DNA of 64,000 nucleotides from Chloroflexota bacterium (GTDB lineage: Bacteria; Chloroflexota; Anaerolineae; UBA4142): contig JACRMI010000164.1 of NCBI GenBank assembly GCA_016215025.1, positions 1 to 64,000 on the forward strand, written 5' to 3'. Below are positions 24,855-32,702 of this stretch, one piece after another. A program made the position numbers and the translations under genes. The notes below the pieces were generated by a model. It saw only the letters and a list, made by a program, of their open reading frames with translations. It was not told the origin of the DNA and searched no databases. Numbering within the stretch: position 1 is the stretch's first letter; each line of letters opens with the position of its first letter.

Positions 24855-26804
24855 CTAGTCGTCTGGGCTGGGTTTGCGAATGCGGTAGCCGCGCCCGCGC
24901 ACGTTTTCGATCCAGCGCGGATCGATGTTTTGGTTTTCAAGCGCAAGCTTCATCCGTCGTATCGTCTCAGCCACAGTCCGTTCTTTCGTCTTGGGTTCTG
25001 ACCAACCCGCTTGTCCTAATTCTCTGATCGAGCAAATGCGTCCGTTGGCTTGCAAAAGATAGCGCAATACCGCATGATAAAGTGGAGAAAGCTTCACTGC
25101 TCGCCCCGCAAACCACAACTCATTATTGGCAATGTAAAACCCTTTATTCTCCTCTGCGCCGCCTAAGAGCTGGTCATGCCCGCTGGTCCACCAATCGACT
25201 TTGACATTCTCCCAGGTTTTGTATTGAATCGGGATGGTTAAAGGTTCTGCGGCACAATGTAATTCAATCAATCGATTGGCAAGCCACAGCATAGCACGGG
25301 GATTGCCCGCCGCAAGGGCGGCAATTTCATCATCGATATTCTCCGCAAAATTTCCTCGCTCGCACAATTCCCCGAGAGAATGGTAAGGCGCGAGTTGGTC
25401 TCTAGAATAATAGGTCATGCGCTGGCGAATCAGTTTTTGCAAATCGGCATTGCTCCACGTTAACGCCACCACGCGGCAACGGTCCAAGCGAAACACAGTG
25501 CGTTGGTTTTGCAGAATCGATTTCACGGTTGTGGGAAGCAGATACCCAAAGGTTACGCCGGGCACTTCGCGCACAGACGGTTTCATCAAAGCCGTCAGCA
25601 AGCGCGCCATTTTTTCCGGTTGTCCCTGAACGACTTGCGGCTCATCCACTTCGTCAACCAAACAAATGAGATGGCGAAACCCTGCCTTCTGCGCTGCTCC
25701 AATGAGAGAGGACAAGCGTCGCCGCGGGTCCTGGGTGAGCGACTTGGCCTCAAGGGGCCGATTGATGACCAGACCGATCGAGGGAACACTTTCAATTGCC
25801 AAAGACTCGATGCCTTGAATCGCGTGGAGCGGCTCTACGCGCTCCAACGTTCCGTGGGCGTTCTGCATTATTTTTTCCAAGGTATCTAACTCTAACTCAA
25901 TACACAGAATCTTTGAGCTGGAATTGCGGGGGTAGCAGTACGAAGCCAGCATGGCTCTTAACGCCGTTTTGCCATCACCGGCATTGCCAAAGACGATCCA
26001 CGGTTGCACCGCGTTCAATAATTCGGGGACGCGCAAATCTTTGAGTGGCACAAAGTAGCGCGGGAGCGATTGTTTTTCGTTTTGCGCGAGATTATGTTTG
26101 AATGGGTTATTGGTCAAGCGAGATTGCGCGAGCCATTTTTCCTGCGGATCATCCTCAAATTCAGCCGCAACTCCACTATCCGTGCTTTGCGGCAAACGTG
26201 GAAACGCCCTTGCGTCGCCCCAATCGTCTTCTTCCAGTTTTGCCACAACGCGGAGCAAGTGTTCTTGGAGCGATTCGGCAAAATTCTGCCCGGTGAATTC
26301 GTGGACCAGGGCTTGATGCTCTCCATCGGAAGCGCACTCCCGAAAATATTGAATGACACGCGCATACTGAAGCTGATCATTATCAGACATCTTGCCAGTT
26401 GGCTCATCGAGCTTTCGATAAAGCATAATGATCGGGCGACCATTCAGACTCTGTTTCCGAGCCGCAAAAGCTTCGTTGATTTCGACCTCGGTACCGGAGA
26501 GATAGGGTTTGCCGTCGCTTTGACGTACCATACCGGGCGCGGTTCCAAACCGCCTCCAGAAAATGCCGATGAGCACATCGCATTGTTCAATGGGTATCTG
26601 CGTCAGTATCACCGTCTGAGGCGTGCCCGCATCGGGGAACGTACGTTTCTCCCACGAATATACCTTGAACCGATACTGCCATCGCAAATCTTCGAGAATG
26701 CTATTGACTTGATCGATAACTCTGAAGGCGATCTGTCGCTCAGCCAAGACATCGCTTGGTGAAGCAAGGAATACTCTGAATTCTGTGGTCGGTTTGTTGG
26801 TCAT
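24855..26804 (-). CDS. DUF4062 - NTPase - OmpR-type winged-helix fusion
   Basis: 649 aa with three parts. Residues about 7-120 are DUF4062 (FRVFLASPSDVLAERQ; CDVLIGIFWRRFG; GTEVEINEAF). Residues 260-530 are a P-loop NTPase (Walker A GNAGDGKT 273-280, Walker B ICLVDEVD 380-387). Residues about 555-645 form a winged helix of the PhoB/OmpR DNA-binding class (ELWFAGRAVKLSPLYHAVLR, then ENVRGRGYRIRKP). DUF4062 is associated with STAND NTPases and resembles TIR-like folds; a DNA-binding tail is unusual. No good ribosome site precedes ATG 26804. First gene of the three-NTPase operon. Confidence 0.82.
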   Translation of the reverse strand: MTNKPTTEFRVFLASPSDVLAERQIAFRVIDQVNSILEDLRWQYRFKVYSWEKRTFPDAGTPQTVILTQIPIEQCDVLIGIFWRRFGTAPGMVRQSDGKPYLSGTEVEINEAFAARKQSLNGRPIIMLYRKLDEPTGKMSDNDQLQYARVIQYFRECASDGEHQALVHEFTGQNFAESLQEHLLRVVAKLEEDDWGDARAFPRLPQSTDSGVAAEFEDDPQEKWLAQSRLTNNPFKHNLAQNEKQSLPRYFVPLKDLRVPELLNAVQPWIVFGNAGDGKTALRAMLASYCYPRNSSSKILCIELELDTLEKIMQNAHGTLERVEPLHAIQGIESLAIESVPSIGLVINRPLEAKSLTQDPRRRLSSLIGAAQKAGFRHLICLVDEVDEPQVVQGQPEKMARLLTALMKPSVREVPGVTFGYLLPTTVKSILQNQRTVFRLDRCRVVALTWSNADLQKLIRQRMTYYSRDQLAPYHSLGELCERGNFAENIDDEIAALAAGNPRAMLWLANRLIELHCAAEPLTIPIQYKTWENVKVDWWTSGHDQLLGGAEENKGFYIANNELWFAGRAVKLSPLYHAVLRYLLQANGRICSIRELGQAGWSEPKTKERTVAETIRRMKLALENQNIDPRWIENVRGRGYRIRKPSPDD

Positions 26805-26879
26805 TCTACAATGAGCCTTTCACCCACCATTCATTTGTGGGCGGACGCTTGCTTTTTCCGATCTACAGACTAATTTCAA

Positions 26880-27725
26880 TTATACCACTGTTGTGTTCAA
26901 CGCAAACTGCGGCGGGTTCAATCGACATGATGGCCAAAGGATGCAACATTGGGCTTCATCGGCATATACAATTTCTCTGGATGGAGGTAAATTCTTGAAT
27001 ATTGGAACGATTTCTCTCAAGTCGCTGATTTTTTCCTTGTTCCAATCCGGGTGTTGATTCGTCCGATCGATCAAAATGCTGCGGATGCCCACTAGCTCAG
27101 CTCCATCCACGAACAAAGGTCGATCATCGACAAACAAAATCTCTTCGGCAATGACCTTTGAACAGTCAATTGCGTGTTGATAGATTGAGGGATTGGGTTT
27201 AGCATATATTCCATCTGTGCCATGCGGCGGCTCGTAAGATAAGAGCGTATATTTGAAATAGTGCAATAAATTGTGATGCATCAAGATTTTCAATGCTGAG
27301 GGAAAAGCGTTGGAGATAATTCCAAGTTCAATCCCAGCGGCTCTGAGTGCCTGCAAAGTAGCATGGACTTCAGGAAAACAAACAAACGATTCAGGATTCG
27401 CTTGCATTGCAGCCAGATACTCTAACAAGCGCTGGGGAATCGTATGAAAACCTAACCGTTTCAAAATTTGGGTGTAGAATTCGAGCCAATAGTTTTGCTC
27501 GTCGCCTTCAGTCCGCACCCAATTGATATTTTCCCCAATCCGAGTTTTCCACTCCGCCTGGATTGCGACTTGCAAATTGGACAGCATCTCTTTTGAATCG
27601 ATCCGGCTTCCAATAAGAGGATTCCGTAAGCAGAAGATGGCTCTCGCAACCCATTCCATTCTACTTGATGGAATATGCACCAACGTGTCACCCAAATCAA
27701 ACAACGCCAAGCGTAGGTGTTTCAT
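26880..27725 (-). CDS. HAD-superfamily hydrolase
   Basis: 281 aa from ATG 27725, preferred over 27731 because AAGGAG touches the upstream ATG but stands six bases from this one. HAD motifs: I LFDLGDTL, II GIISNAFP, III KPNPSIY, IV EEILFVDDRP. A cap domain lies between motifs I and II, as in phosphoglycolate-phosphatase-like members. The C-terminal 50 residues are a non-conserved extension. 75 bases separate it from the DUF4062 gene, so it could head that operon, but nothing functional links them. Confidence 0.85.
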   Translation of the reverse strand: MKHLRLALFDLGDTLVHIPSSRMEWVARAIFCLRNPLIGSRIDSKEMLSNLQVAIQAEWKTRIGENINWVRTEGDEQNYWLEFYTQILKRLGFHTIPQRLLEYLAAMQANPESFVCFPEVHATLQALRAAGIELGIISNAFPSALKILMHHNLLHYFKYTLLSYEPPHGTDGIYAKPNPSIYQHAIDCSKVIAEEILFVDDRPLFVDGAELVGIRSILIDRTNQHPDWNKEKISDLREIVPIFKNLPPSREIVYADEAQCCILWPSCRLNPPQFALNTTVV

Positions 27726-27756
27726 ATGCATCTCCTTGCCCCCTTTTTTTACGCCA

Positions 27757-27785
27757 ATTATCTGTCATTTCAGGATACGATGCAA
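27757..27785 (-). promoter_or_regulatory. Promoter of the HAD gene
   Basis: Minus strand TTGCAT (27785-27780), 17-bp spacer, GATAAT (27762-27757). Confidence 0.65.
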
Positions 27786-27860
27786 TGTGGAAATGCCACA
27801 TTTTCCCACATCCTTTCAACAAGGAAATTTCGCCGAATTTTTCTCCTCCCCAACTTGTGC

Positions 27861-27866
27861 TATAAT
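27861..27866 (+). promoter_or_regulatory. -10 element of gatB
   Basis: Consensus TATAAT 18 bases before the gatB start codon, implying a very short leader; no convincing -35 is seen. Confidence 0.5.
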
Positions 27867-27883
27867 CCGCGCCGGAGATAAAC

Positions 27884-29365
27884 ATGGAATACGAACCGGT
27901 CATCGGACTAGAAGTTCACGCCCAATTACTGACCCAGAGCAAAATGTTCTGCGCTTGCTCCGCCGATTATGCGGGCGCGCCGCCGAACACGCACGTCTGC
28001 CCCGTGTGCCTCGGCTTGCCCGGCGCATTGCCAACCATTAATAAACTCGCCGTCGAGTACACGATTCTGACTGCGCTCGCGTTTCACTGCTCGATTCCAG
28101 AGTTTGCGAAATTCGACCGGAAGAATTATCACTATCCCGATTTGATGAAGGGCTATCAAATCTCGCAATACGATTTGCCGCTCTCGCTCGACGGCTACAT
28201 TTTGATCGACGATGCGGGCGTGAGCAAGTCGCAGATACCCGAAGCGGAGCGGAGGGTACGCATTGGCGTTCGCCGCGTGCATCTCGAAGAAGACACCGCG
28301 AAACTTTTTCACGTCGACGGAACCAGCTTGGTCGATGTGAATCGCTCGGGCGTGCCGCTGATGGAAATCGTCAGCGAACCGGATATGCACTCGGTCGAAG
28401 AAGCACGCTTGTATTCGATGAAGCTGCGTCAGATTTTGCGCTATCTCGGCGTGAGCAGCGGCGACATGGAAAAAGGCGCGATGCGATTTGAAGCCAACAT
28501 TTCGCTACGTCCAAAAGGATCGACGACGCTTTCGCAGACGCGCACCGAAATCAAGAATTTGAATTCGCTCCGCGCGATGGTTCATGCGACCGAATACGAA
28601 ATCGCGCGCCAGACGAAAATTCTGGAGCGCGGCGGAACCGTCGAGCAGGAGACGATGGGGTGGGATGAAGCGCGCAACGTGACGGTCACGCAGCGCAGCA
28701 AAGAAGAAGCGCACGACTATCGATACTTTCCTGAACCGGACTTGCCGCGACTTGAGGTTTCGCGCGCATGGGTGGCGGACATTCAATCGAAATTACCGGA
28801 ACTGCCCGACGATAAATGCGAACGCTGGATGCGCGAGTACGGCTTGAGCGCCTACGACGCGGGCGTGCTCTCTGCCGAAAAGGAAATCGCCGCGTACTAT
28901 GATCGCGCGGTTGACGAGGGCAAGCAGCGCCAAGTCGATCCGAAAGTGATTGCGAATTGGGTCAGCGGCGAACTCTTTCGCTTGATGAAAGACACGAACG
29001 CAGAAATCGACGCGGTGAAGATCAAGCCCGCGCAGATTGCAGACTTGATCGTGCTCATCAATAATGGCACGATCAGCAACAACATCGCCAAAACCGTTTT
29101 CGAAGAAATGTATTTGTCGGGGCGCGATCCGGGCGTTATCGTTCAAGAAAAAGGTCTGGCGCAGATCAGCGATCGCGGCGCGTTAGACTCTATCGCCGAA
29201 AAGGTATTGGCGGAAAATCCAAAGCAAGTTGCCGATTATCTTGCGGGGAAAGAAACCATCGCTCGGTTTCTCATCGGTCAGGTGATGAAGGCGACGAAAG
29301 GGCAAGCCAATCCAGGCTTGGTTAACGAAATCGTTTTGCAAAAATTGCAGAAGATGAAGCAGTAG
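27884..29365 (+). CDS. gatB: Asp-tRNA(Asn)/Glu-tRNA(Gln) amidotransferase subunit B
   Basis: 493 aa, full length. Starts EYEPVIGLEVHAQLLTQSKMFCACS; the zinc-site cysteines are seen in FCACSADY and VCPVCLGLPG, followed by LPTINKLAVEY. The kinase-like core contains FDRKNYHYPDLMKGYQISQYD and HLEEDTAKL; the C-terminal YqeY-like tail ends in TKGQANPGLVNEIVLQKL. GatB phosphorylates and amidates mischarged Glu-tRNA(Gln)/Asp-tRNA(Asn) in complex with GatA and GatC, which are not in this window. Confidence 0.96.
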   Translation: MEYEPVIGLEVHAQLLTQSKMFCACSADYAGAPPNTHVCPVCLGLPGALPTINKLAVEYTILTALAFHCSIPEFAKFDRKNYHYPDLMKGYQISQYDLPLSLDGYILIDDAGVSKSQIPEAERRVRIGVRRVHLEEDTAKLFHVDGTSLVDVNRSGVPLMEIVSEPDMHSVEEARLYSMKLRQILRYLGVSSGDMEKGAMRFEANISLRPKGSTTLSQTRTEIKNLNSLRAMVHATEYEIARQTKILERGGTVEQETMGWDEARNVTVTQRSKEEAHDYRYFPEPDLPRLEVSRAWVADIQSKLPELPDDKCERWMREYGLSAYDAGVLSAEKEIAAYYDRAVDEGKQRQVDPKVIANWVSGELFRLMKDTNAEIDAVKIKPAQIADLIVLINNGTISNNIAKTVFEEMYLSGRDPGVIVQEKGLAQISDRGALDSIAEKVLAENPKQVADYLAGKETIARFLIGQVMKATKGQANPGLVNEIVLQKLQKMKQ

Positions 29366-29378
29366 GAACAACCACTCG

Positions 29379-29408
29379 TTGACAACGATAAGGCGCGTGC
29401 CGTATAAT
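29379..29408 (+). promoter_or_regulatory. Near-consensus promoter
   Basis: Perfect TTGACA and TATAAT with an 18-bp spacer, feeding the small gene at 29437. Confidence 0.85.
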
Positions 29409-29436
29409 GCGCGCAAGCGGCCGAAGGACAAAGCAA

Positions 29437-29709
29437 ATGGCTAGCGTAATCGAATCGCTGAATCAAGTCCGAAGTGTATTGGGCGAAGTGTTTTACGGCA
29501 TGGCGCTGCACGAGATCGTGCGCGCGAATCTCAAAGCGCGCGGATCGCTGGAGCACCTTTTCATTCTCATCACGTTTGGCGATTTGGTCGGCGTACCGAT
29601 TCTGCCACCGTATTACGCATTGCGCTTGCTGCCCTTCGTCGTTCCCGAAATCAACGGCTGGCGGCGGCGCTTGGCACGTGAACGGGATTACCTTGATGCG
29701 ATTTTCTAA
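29437..29709 (+). CDS. Conserved small hypothetical protein
   Basis: 90 aa from ATG 29437 with GAAGGA upstream. Mostly helical: SVIESLNQVRSVLGEVFYGMALHEIVR, then a hydrophobic FILITFGDLVGVPILPPYYALRLLPFVVPEI that could be a short membrane-associated hairpin, and a basic tail WRRRLARERDYLD. Its own consensus promoter and terminator suggest steady independent expression. I do not recognise the family. Confidence 0.7.
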   Translation: MASVIESLNQVRSVLGEVFYGMALHEIVRANLKARGSLEHLFILITFGDLVGVPILPPYYALRLLPFVVPEINGWRRRLARERDYLDAIF

Positions 29710-29713
29710 AAAC

Positions 29714-29739
29714 AAAGACGCACTGTCGAGTGCGTCTTT
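29714..29739 (+). terminator. Intrinsic terminator
   Basis: 11-bp stem AAAGACGCACT/AGTGCGTCTTT with tetraloop GTCG and a following T tract. Confidence 0.92.
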
Positions 29740-29788
29740 TGATTTATTGCCCGCGAACACCTGCCTTGGCGGGTAGTGCCAGGGTCTT

Positions 29789-29846
29789 CACGAATCCACG
29801 CTAATTATTTTGTTCCTATTTGCGAAGATTGGCGTTGATTCGCGGG
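29789..29846. repeat. Self-complementary tandem-unit spacer
   Basis: CACGAATCCACGCTAAT against ATTGGCGTTGATTCGCG around an AT-rich loop, same family style as 15377-15436. It lies between convergent transcripts. Confidence 0.7.
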
Positions 29847-29856
29847 AGAAATCTTG

Positions 29857-30657
29857 TCATGCGTGAATGATCGTTCCCTCTGAAAAATCCTCTTGCGTTA
29901 ATGCCCGCTCAATCATGCCCTCGCGTAGCGCGCTGATGATGTGAACACGAAGCGTCGGCTCGCGTTGAACGAGCGCGACCATGCCCTTGACCTTTGCCAT
30001 CATCCCCCCCGTCACATCGACCCCATGTGAGCCGCGCAACTGCGATTCGATTTGCGGCAACGTGCCTGGTGTGATTTCGCGAATCAACTCCGCCGCTGTA
30101 TCCTTGAACGGATCACTGGTGAACACGCCTTCAACCATGCCTGCCAAAATAATTTGTTGTGGTTTTAGAATTGGCGCGAGATACGCAAACTGGGTTTCGG
30201 TCGAAATAATCGCGCGCCCGCGAACCTCGTCAAACGCGACATCGCCATAGACGAGCGGAATCAGACTGTGCGCGAGCGCGGCGCGAATCGGTTCAACCGC
30301 AAGCTCGACGAGTTCACCATCACGGCAACACGCCGACGCGGAAGGCTGCATCGTCACAACCGGCATGCCCGCTGCGAGAAACGCATCGGTGACGATGCGA
30401 TTCAAGCGCGCGGCAGCTGCGCCCGTTTCGGCGTACGCACGCCAGTTATTCGGCTGACCATAGCCGAATTTTTTCGCCGCAAAATGTCCGAACGATCCAC
30501 TCCCATGTCCCAGTACAAGACTGAGCGCGGGGTTAGTTTCCCGCGCTTGCTTGACTTGAACGGCGACGCGACGAATCACGTCTTCCTGCGCTATCGCTTC
30601 GCGCGTCTTGTCGGTGATGGCAGAGCCACCGAGTTTGAGAAAGCGTAATCTACGCAT
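29857..30657 (-). CDS. Isopentenyl phosphate kinase
   Basis: 266 aa, amino-acid-kinase fold: FLKLGGSAITDK at the start, then LVLGHGSGSFGHFAAKKFG, whose GSFGH places His58 where the catalytic histidine of isopentenyl phosphate kinases lies; later LVYGDVAFDEVRG and GVDVTGGMMAKVKGMV. The histidine separates it from glutamate-5-kinase and UMP kinase. It phosphorylates isopentenyl phosphate to IPP in the alternative mevalonate route known from archaea and some Chloroflexota. Starts eight bases inside the toxin gene at 30650. Confidence 0.9.
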   Translation of the reverse strand: MRRLRFLKLGGSAITDKTREAIAQEDVIRRVAVQVKQARETNPALSLVLGHGSGSFGHFAAKKFGYGQPNNWRAYAETGAAAARLNRIVTDAFLAAGMPVVTMQPSASACCRDGELVELAVEPIRAALAHSLIPLVYGDVAFDEVRGRAIISTETQFAYLAPILKPQQIILAGMVEGVFTSDPFKDTAAELIREITPGTLPQIESQLRGSHGVDVTGGMMAKVKGMVALVQREPTLRVHIISALREGMIERALTQEDFSEGTIIHA

Positions 30658-31135
30658 TGCCCAAAAATTCCTTGATGCTTACAATTGGCGCGCGAAAACC
30701 AGCATTCAGCATTCGAGTAAAGAATCCTTCGGCTTCGGTTAATGTGAGTTTCTTTTCCTTCACCAGCACAATCAAAATGCCGATCGTACCTGTCAGAGGA
30801 ATGCCTAGTCGCCGCGCCATTTGTCTGGCATCCCAATCATCCGTTGCGAATTTGAAACGGCGTATGCGTGCGATCACCAAACATTCCGATTCGCCTTCGC
30901 CTAAACGACGAGGCATTTGTTCCAATTCTTTTCGTTCGTCTGGCGTTAAATCTAATACAGTCAGCCAAGACCAATCACATTCTGGGAAATGTCCGTCCGC
31001 CACACCTCGTTGATGCTCAAATAGGACACCTTGTGTCGTTGCAATAAGCTGACCTTCAAAAGCAATTCGAATCAAATGCGATTTGGTAATAGTCGAGAAA
31101 TTGGATAGAACGGTATTGTTAAGAAGGATCGTCAT
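30650..31135 (-). CDS. DUF3368/PIN-like toxin of a toxin-antitoxin pair
   Basis: 161 aa. The order LLNNTVLSNFSTI (first acidic position replaced by N-N), GEGESECLVIAR and FATDDWDARQMARRLGIPLTGTIGIL follows the PIN-like DUF3368 pattern, with E and D residues at the later metal positions. The replacement of the first acidic residue may weaken nuclease activity. It overlaps the antitoxin gene by four bases (ATGA) and the IPK gene by eight. Role: probable RNase toxin. Confidence 0.75.
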   Translation of the reverse strand: MTILLNNTVLSNFSTITKSHLIRIAFEGQLIATTQGVLFEHQRGVADGHFPECDWSWLTVLDLTPDERKELEQMPRRLGEGESECLVIARIRRFKFATDDWDARQMARRLGIPLTGTIGILIVLVKEKKLTLTEAEGFFTRMLNAGFRAPIVSIKEFLGNA

Positions 31136-31434
31136 TCTTTGCGCCAGGATTCAATCGCATCTACTTCAGCGTGGATTTCAGCAATGTCTTGCGGTCCAAG
31201 CCGCAATGGAATGCCTTGAGCAACAAATTGTTTTTGCAAATCGGCGCGAGACACGCTCAAAAGTTCGGCAGCTCGCCCCAGATTTATTTCACGATCAAGA
31301 TATGCACCTACGACGACGGCGCGCCACAAATCGGCATGCTCGTGAAACAAATCATCCAGCGCACGAGTAACCAAATTGGGTTGTTGCTGACTAAGCTTGA
31401 GCACTTGAGCCAATTGCCATTGTTCGACAACCAT
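31132..31434 (-). CDS. UPF0175-family antitoxin
   Basis: 100 aa. LDREINLGRAAELLSVSRADLQKQFVAQGIPLRLGPQDIAEIHAEVDAI is the helix-turn-helix core of UPF0175 antitoxins, and the C-terminal acidic tail is usual. It sits directly before a DUF3368-like gene, the normal partner. It is only 12 bases from comEB, so it is transcribed with the nucleotide genes unless it has its own promoter, which I do not see. Confidence 0.8.
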   Translation of the reverse strand: MVVEQWQLAQVLKLSQQQPNLVTRALDDLFHEHADLWRAVVVGAYLDREINLGRAAELLSVSRADLQKQFVAQGIPLRLGPQDIAEIHAEVDAIESWRKE

Positions 31435-31446
31435 TTTTACCTCTCT

Positions 31447-31908
31447 CTATTTTACAATACTCGGTGGTGGCGCAGGCGTGCGGTCGCCTAAATCAAAATG
31501 ATCGACTTGGACACCTGCCACTATCATATACTTCATTGCGAGTTCGTCGGGATAATGACCTGCATAAACGACGCGCACCAAGCCCGCATTGATAATCATC
31601 TTGGCGCAGGTATGGCACGGCTGATGCGTCGTGTAAATCGCGCCGCCTTCGAGCGAGACACCGTGCAACGCCGCTTGGATGATCGCATTCTGTTCCGCGT
31701 GCAAGGTACGCACACAATGTCCATCGACAATTTCGCAGCCTTCGTTGAGACAATGCGGCAGACCTTTCGGTGCGCCGTTGTAACCCGTCGTCAGAATGCG
31801 CTTGTCCTTGACGATGATCGCGCCGACTTGCGCGCGCAAACACGTCGCCCGACGCGACACGTCGAGCGTAATATCCATGAAGTACGAATCCCAATCTGGT
31901 CTTGTCAT
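31447..31908 (-). CDS. dCMP deaminase, ComEB-type
   Basis: 153 aa from ATG 31908; the open frame further upstream is only repeat sequence. Cytidine-deaminase-fold zinc motifs: LHAEQNA (His70, Glu72) and PCHTC (Cys98, Cys101), plus a preceding CLNEGCEIVDGHCVR cysteine/histidine set typical of dCMP deaminases. Converts dCMP to dUMP for dTMP synthesis. Co-transcribed with upp and gyrA. Confidence 0.9.
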   Translation of the reverse strand: MTRPDWDSYFMDITLDVSRRATCLRAQVGAIIVKDKRILTTGYNGAPKGLPHCLNEGCEIVDGHCVRTLHAEQNAIIQAALHGVSLEGGAIYTTHQPCHTCAKMIINAGLVRVVYAGHYPDELAMKYMIVAGVQVDHFDLGDRTPAPPPSIVK

Positions 31909-31913
31909 TGTTA

Positions 31914-31990
31914 GTAAACAGTCAACAGTCAACAGTGAACAGTGAGTCAGTCTGTTGACTGTTGACTGCTCACTGTCCACTGACCACTGA
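31914..31990. repeat. Heptamer CAGTCAA/TTGACTG spacer
   Basis: Tandem heptamer-like units (ACAGTCA, ACAGTGA) on the left, reverse complements (TGTTGACTGTTGACTG) on the right. Fills the upp-comEB gap. Confidence 0.9.
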
Positions 31991-31991
31991 G

Positions 31992-32618
31992 TTATCCCGT
32001 TCCAAACTGTCGGTCGCCCGCGTCGCCCAACCCCGGCACGATGTAGGCGTTTTCGTTGAGGTGATCGTCAATCGCGGCGACGTAAATGTCCACATCGGGA
32101 TGCACGGTTTGCAAACGCTTGATGCCCTCGGGCGCGGCGATGAGTCCAACGTATTTTATTTTCTTCGCGCCCCAGTCCTTCAAGATTTGCGTCGTCGCCG
32201 TAGCGGAACCGCCAGTCGCCAGCATCGGGTCGAGAATAATACATACGTCCACGCTCGGCGCAACGGGCAAACGATTATAGTATTGAATCGGCTCCAGCGT
32301 TTTGTGATCGCGATACAGACCGATGTGCCACACTTCCGCCGAGGGCATCATCTCCCAAAACCCTTCGACCATGCCTAAGCCCGCGCGCAACACCGGCACC
32401 AAGCCGATCACCTCTTTCACGTGATACCCCGTAGTCGATGCGAGCGGCGTGGTCACGGTTGTCTCCTCCAGCGCGAGATCCGCCGTCGCTTCGTACGCGA
32501 GCAAAATCGCCACCTCGCGAATTAGCTCGCGAAATTTTTTCGGCTCGGTCTTGAAATCGCGCATGAGCGTAACCTTGTGCCGAACGAGTGGATGATTGGA
32601 AAGATGAACGGTGGACAT
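31992..32618 (-). CDS. upp: Uracil phosphoribosyltransferase
   Basis: 208 aa, the normal length, from ATG 32618. PRPP-binding loop CIILDPMLATGGSATAT, the uracil-site C-terminus YIVPGLGDAGDRQFGTG, and VLRAGLGMVEGF are diagnostic. Converts uracil plus PRPP to UMP. Second gene of the gyrA chain, separated from both neighbours by self-complementary repeat spacers. Confidence 0.96.
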   Translation of the reverse strand: MSTVHLSNHPLVRHKVTLMRDFKTEPKKFRELIREVAILLAYEATADLALEETTVTTPLASTTGYHVKEVIGLVPVLRAGLGMVEGFWEMMPSAEVWHIGLYRDHKTLEPIQYYNRLPVAPSVDVCIILDPMLATGGSATATTQILKDWGAKKIKYVGLIAAPEGIKRLQTVHPDVDIYVAAIDDHLNENAYIVPGLGDAGDRQFGTG

Positions 32619-32629
32619 GAGCACCCCCA

Positions 32630-32702
32630 GTGGACAGTTAACAGTTATCAGTAACCAGTAATCAGTCTTCAGTCTGTTCACTGTTGACTGTTTACTGATT
32701 AC
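32630..32702. repeat. Heptamer CAGTAAT spacer giving the gyrA stop codon
   Basis: Tandem units AACAGTTATCAGTAACCAGTAATCAG against CTGTTCACTGTTGACTGTTTACTG. On the minus strand it starts within AGTAATCAGTAA, which encodes the last three residues and stop of gyrA. Confidence 0.9.

Noticed and set aside
31909..31980. N-terminal extension of the dCMP deaminase
   Set aside because: The extra 24 codons are entirely heptamer repeat; the family start is at 31908.
31914..32702. CRISPR array at the repeated CAGTCAA/CAGTAAT segments
   Set aside because: Units are 7 bases, directly adjacent and self-complementary, with no spacers and no adaptation genes.
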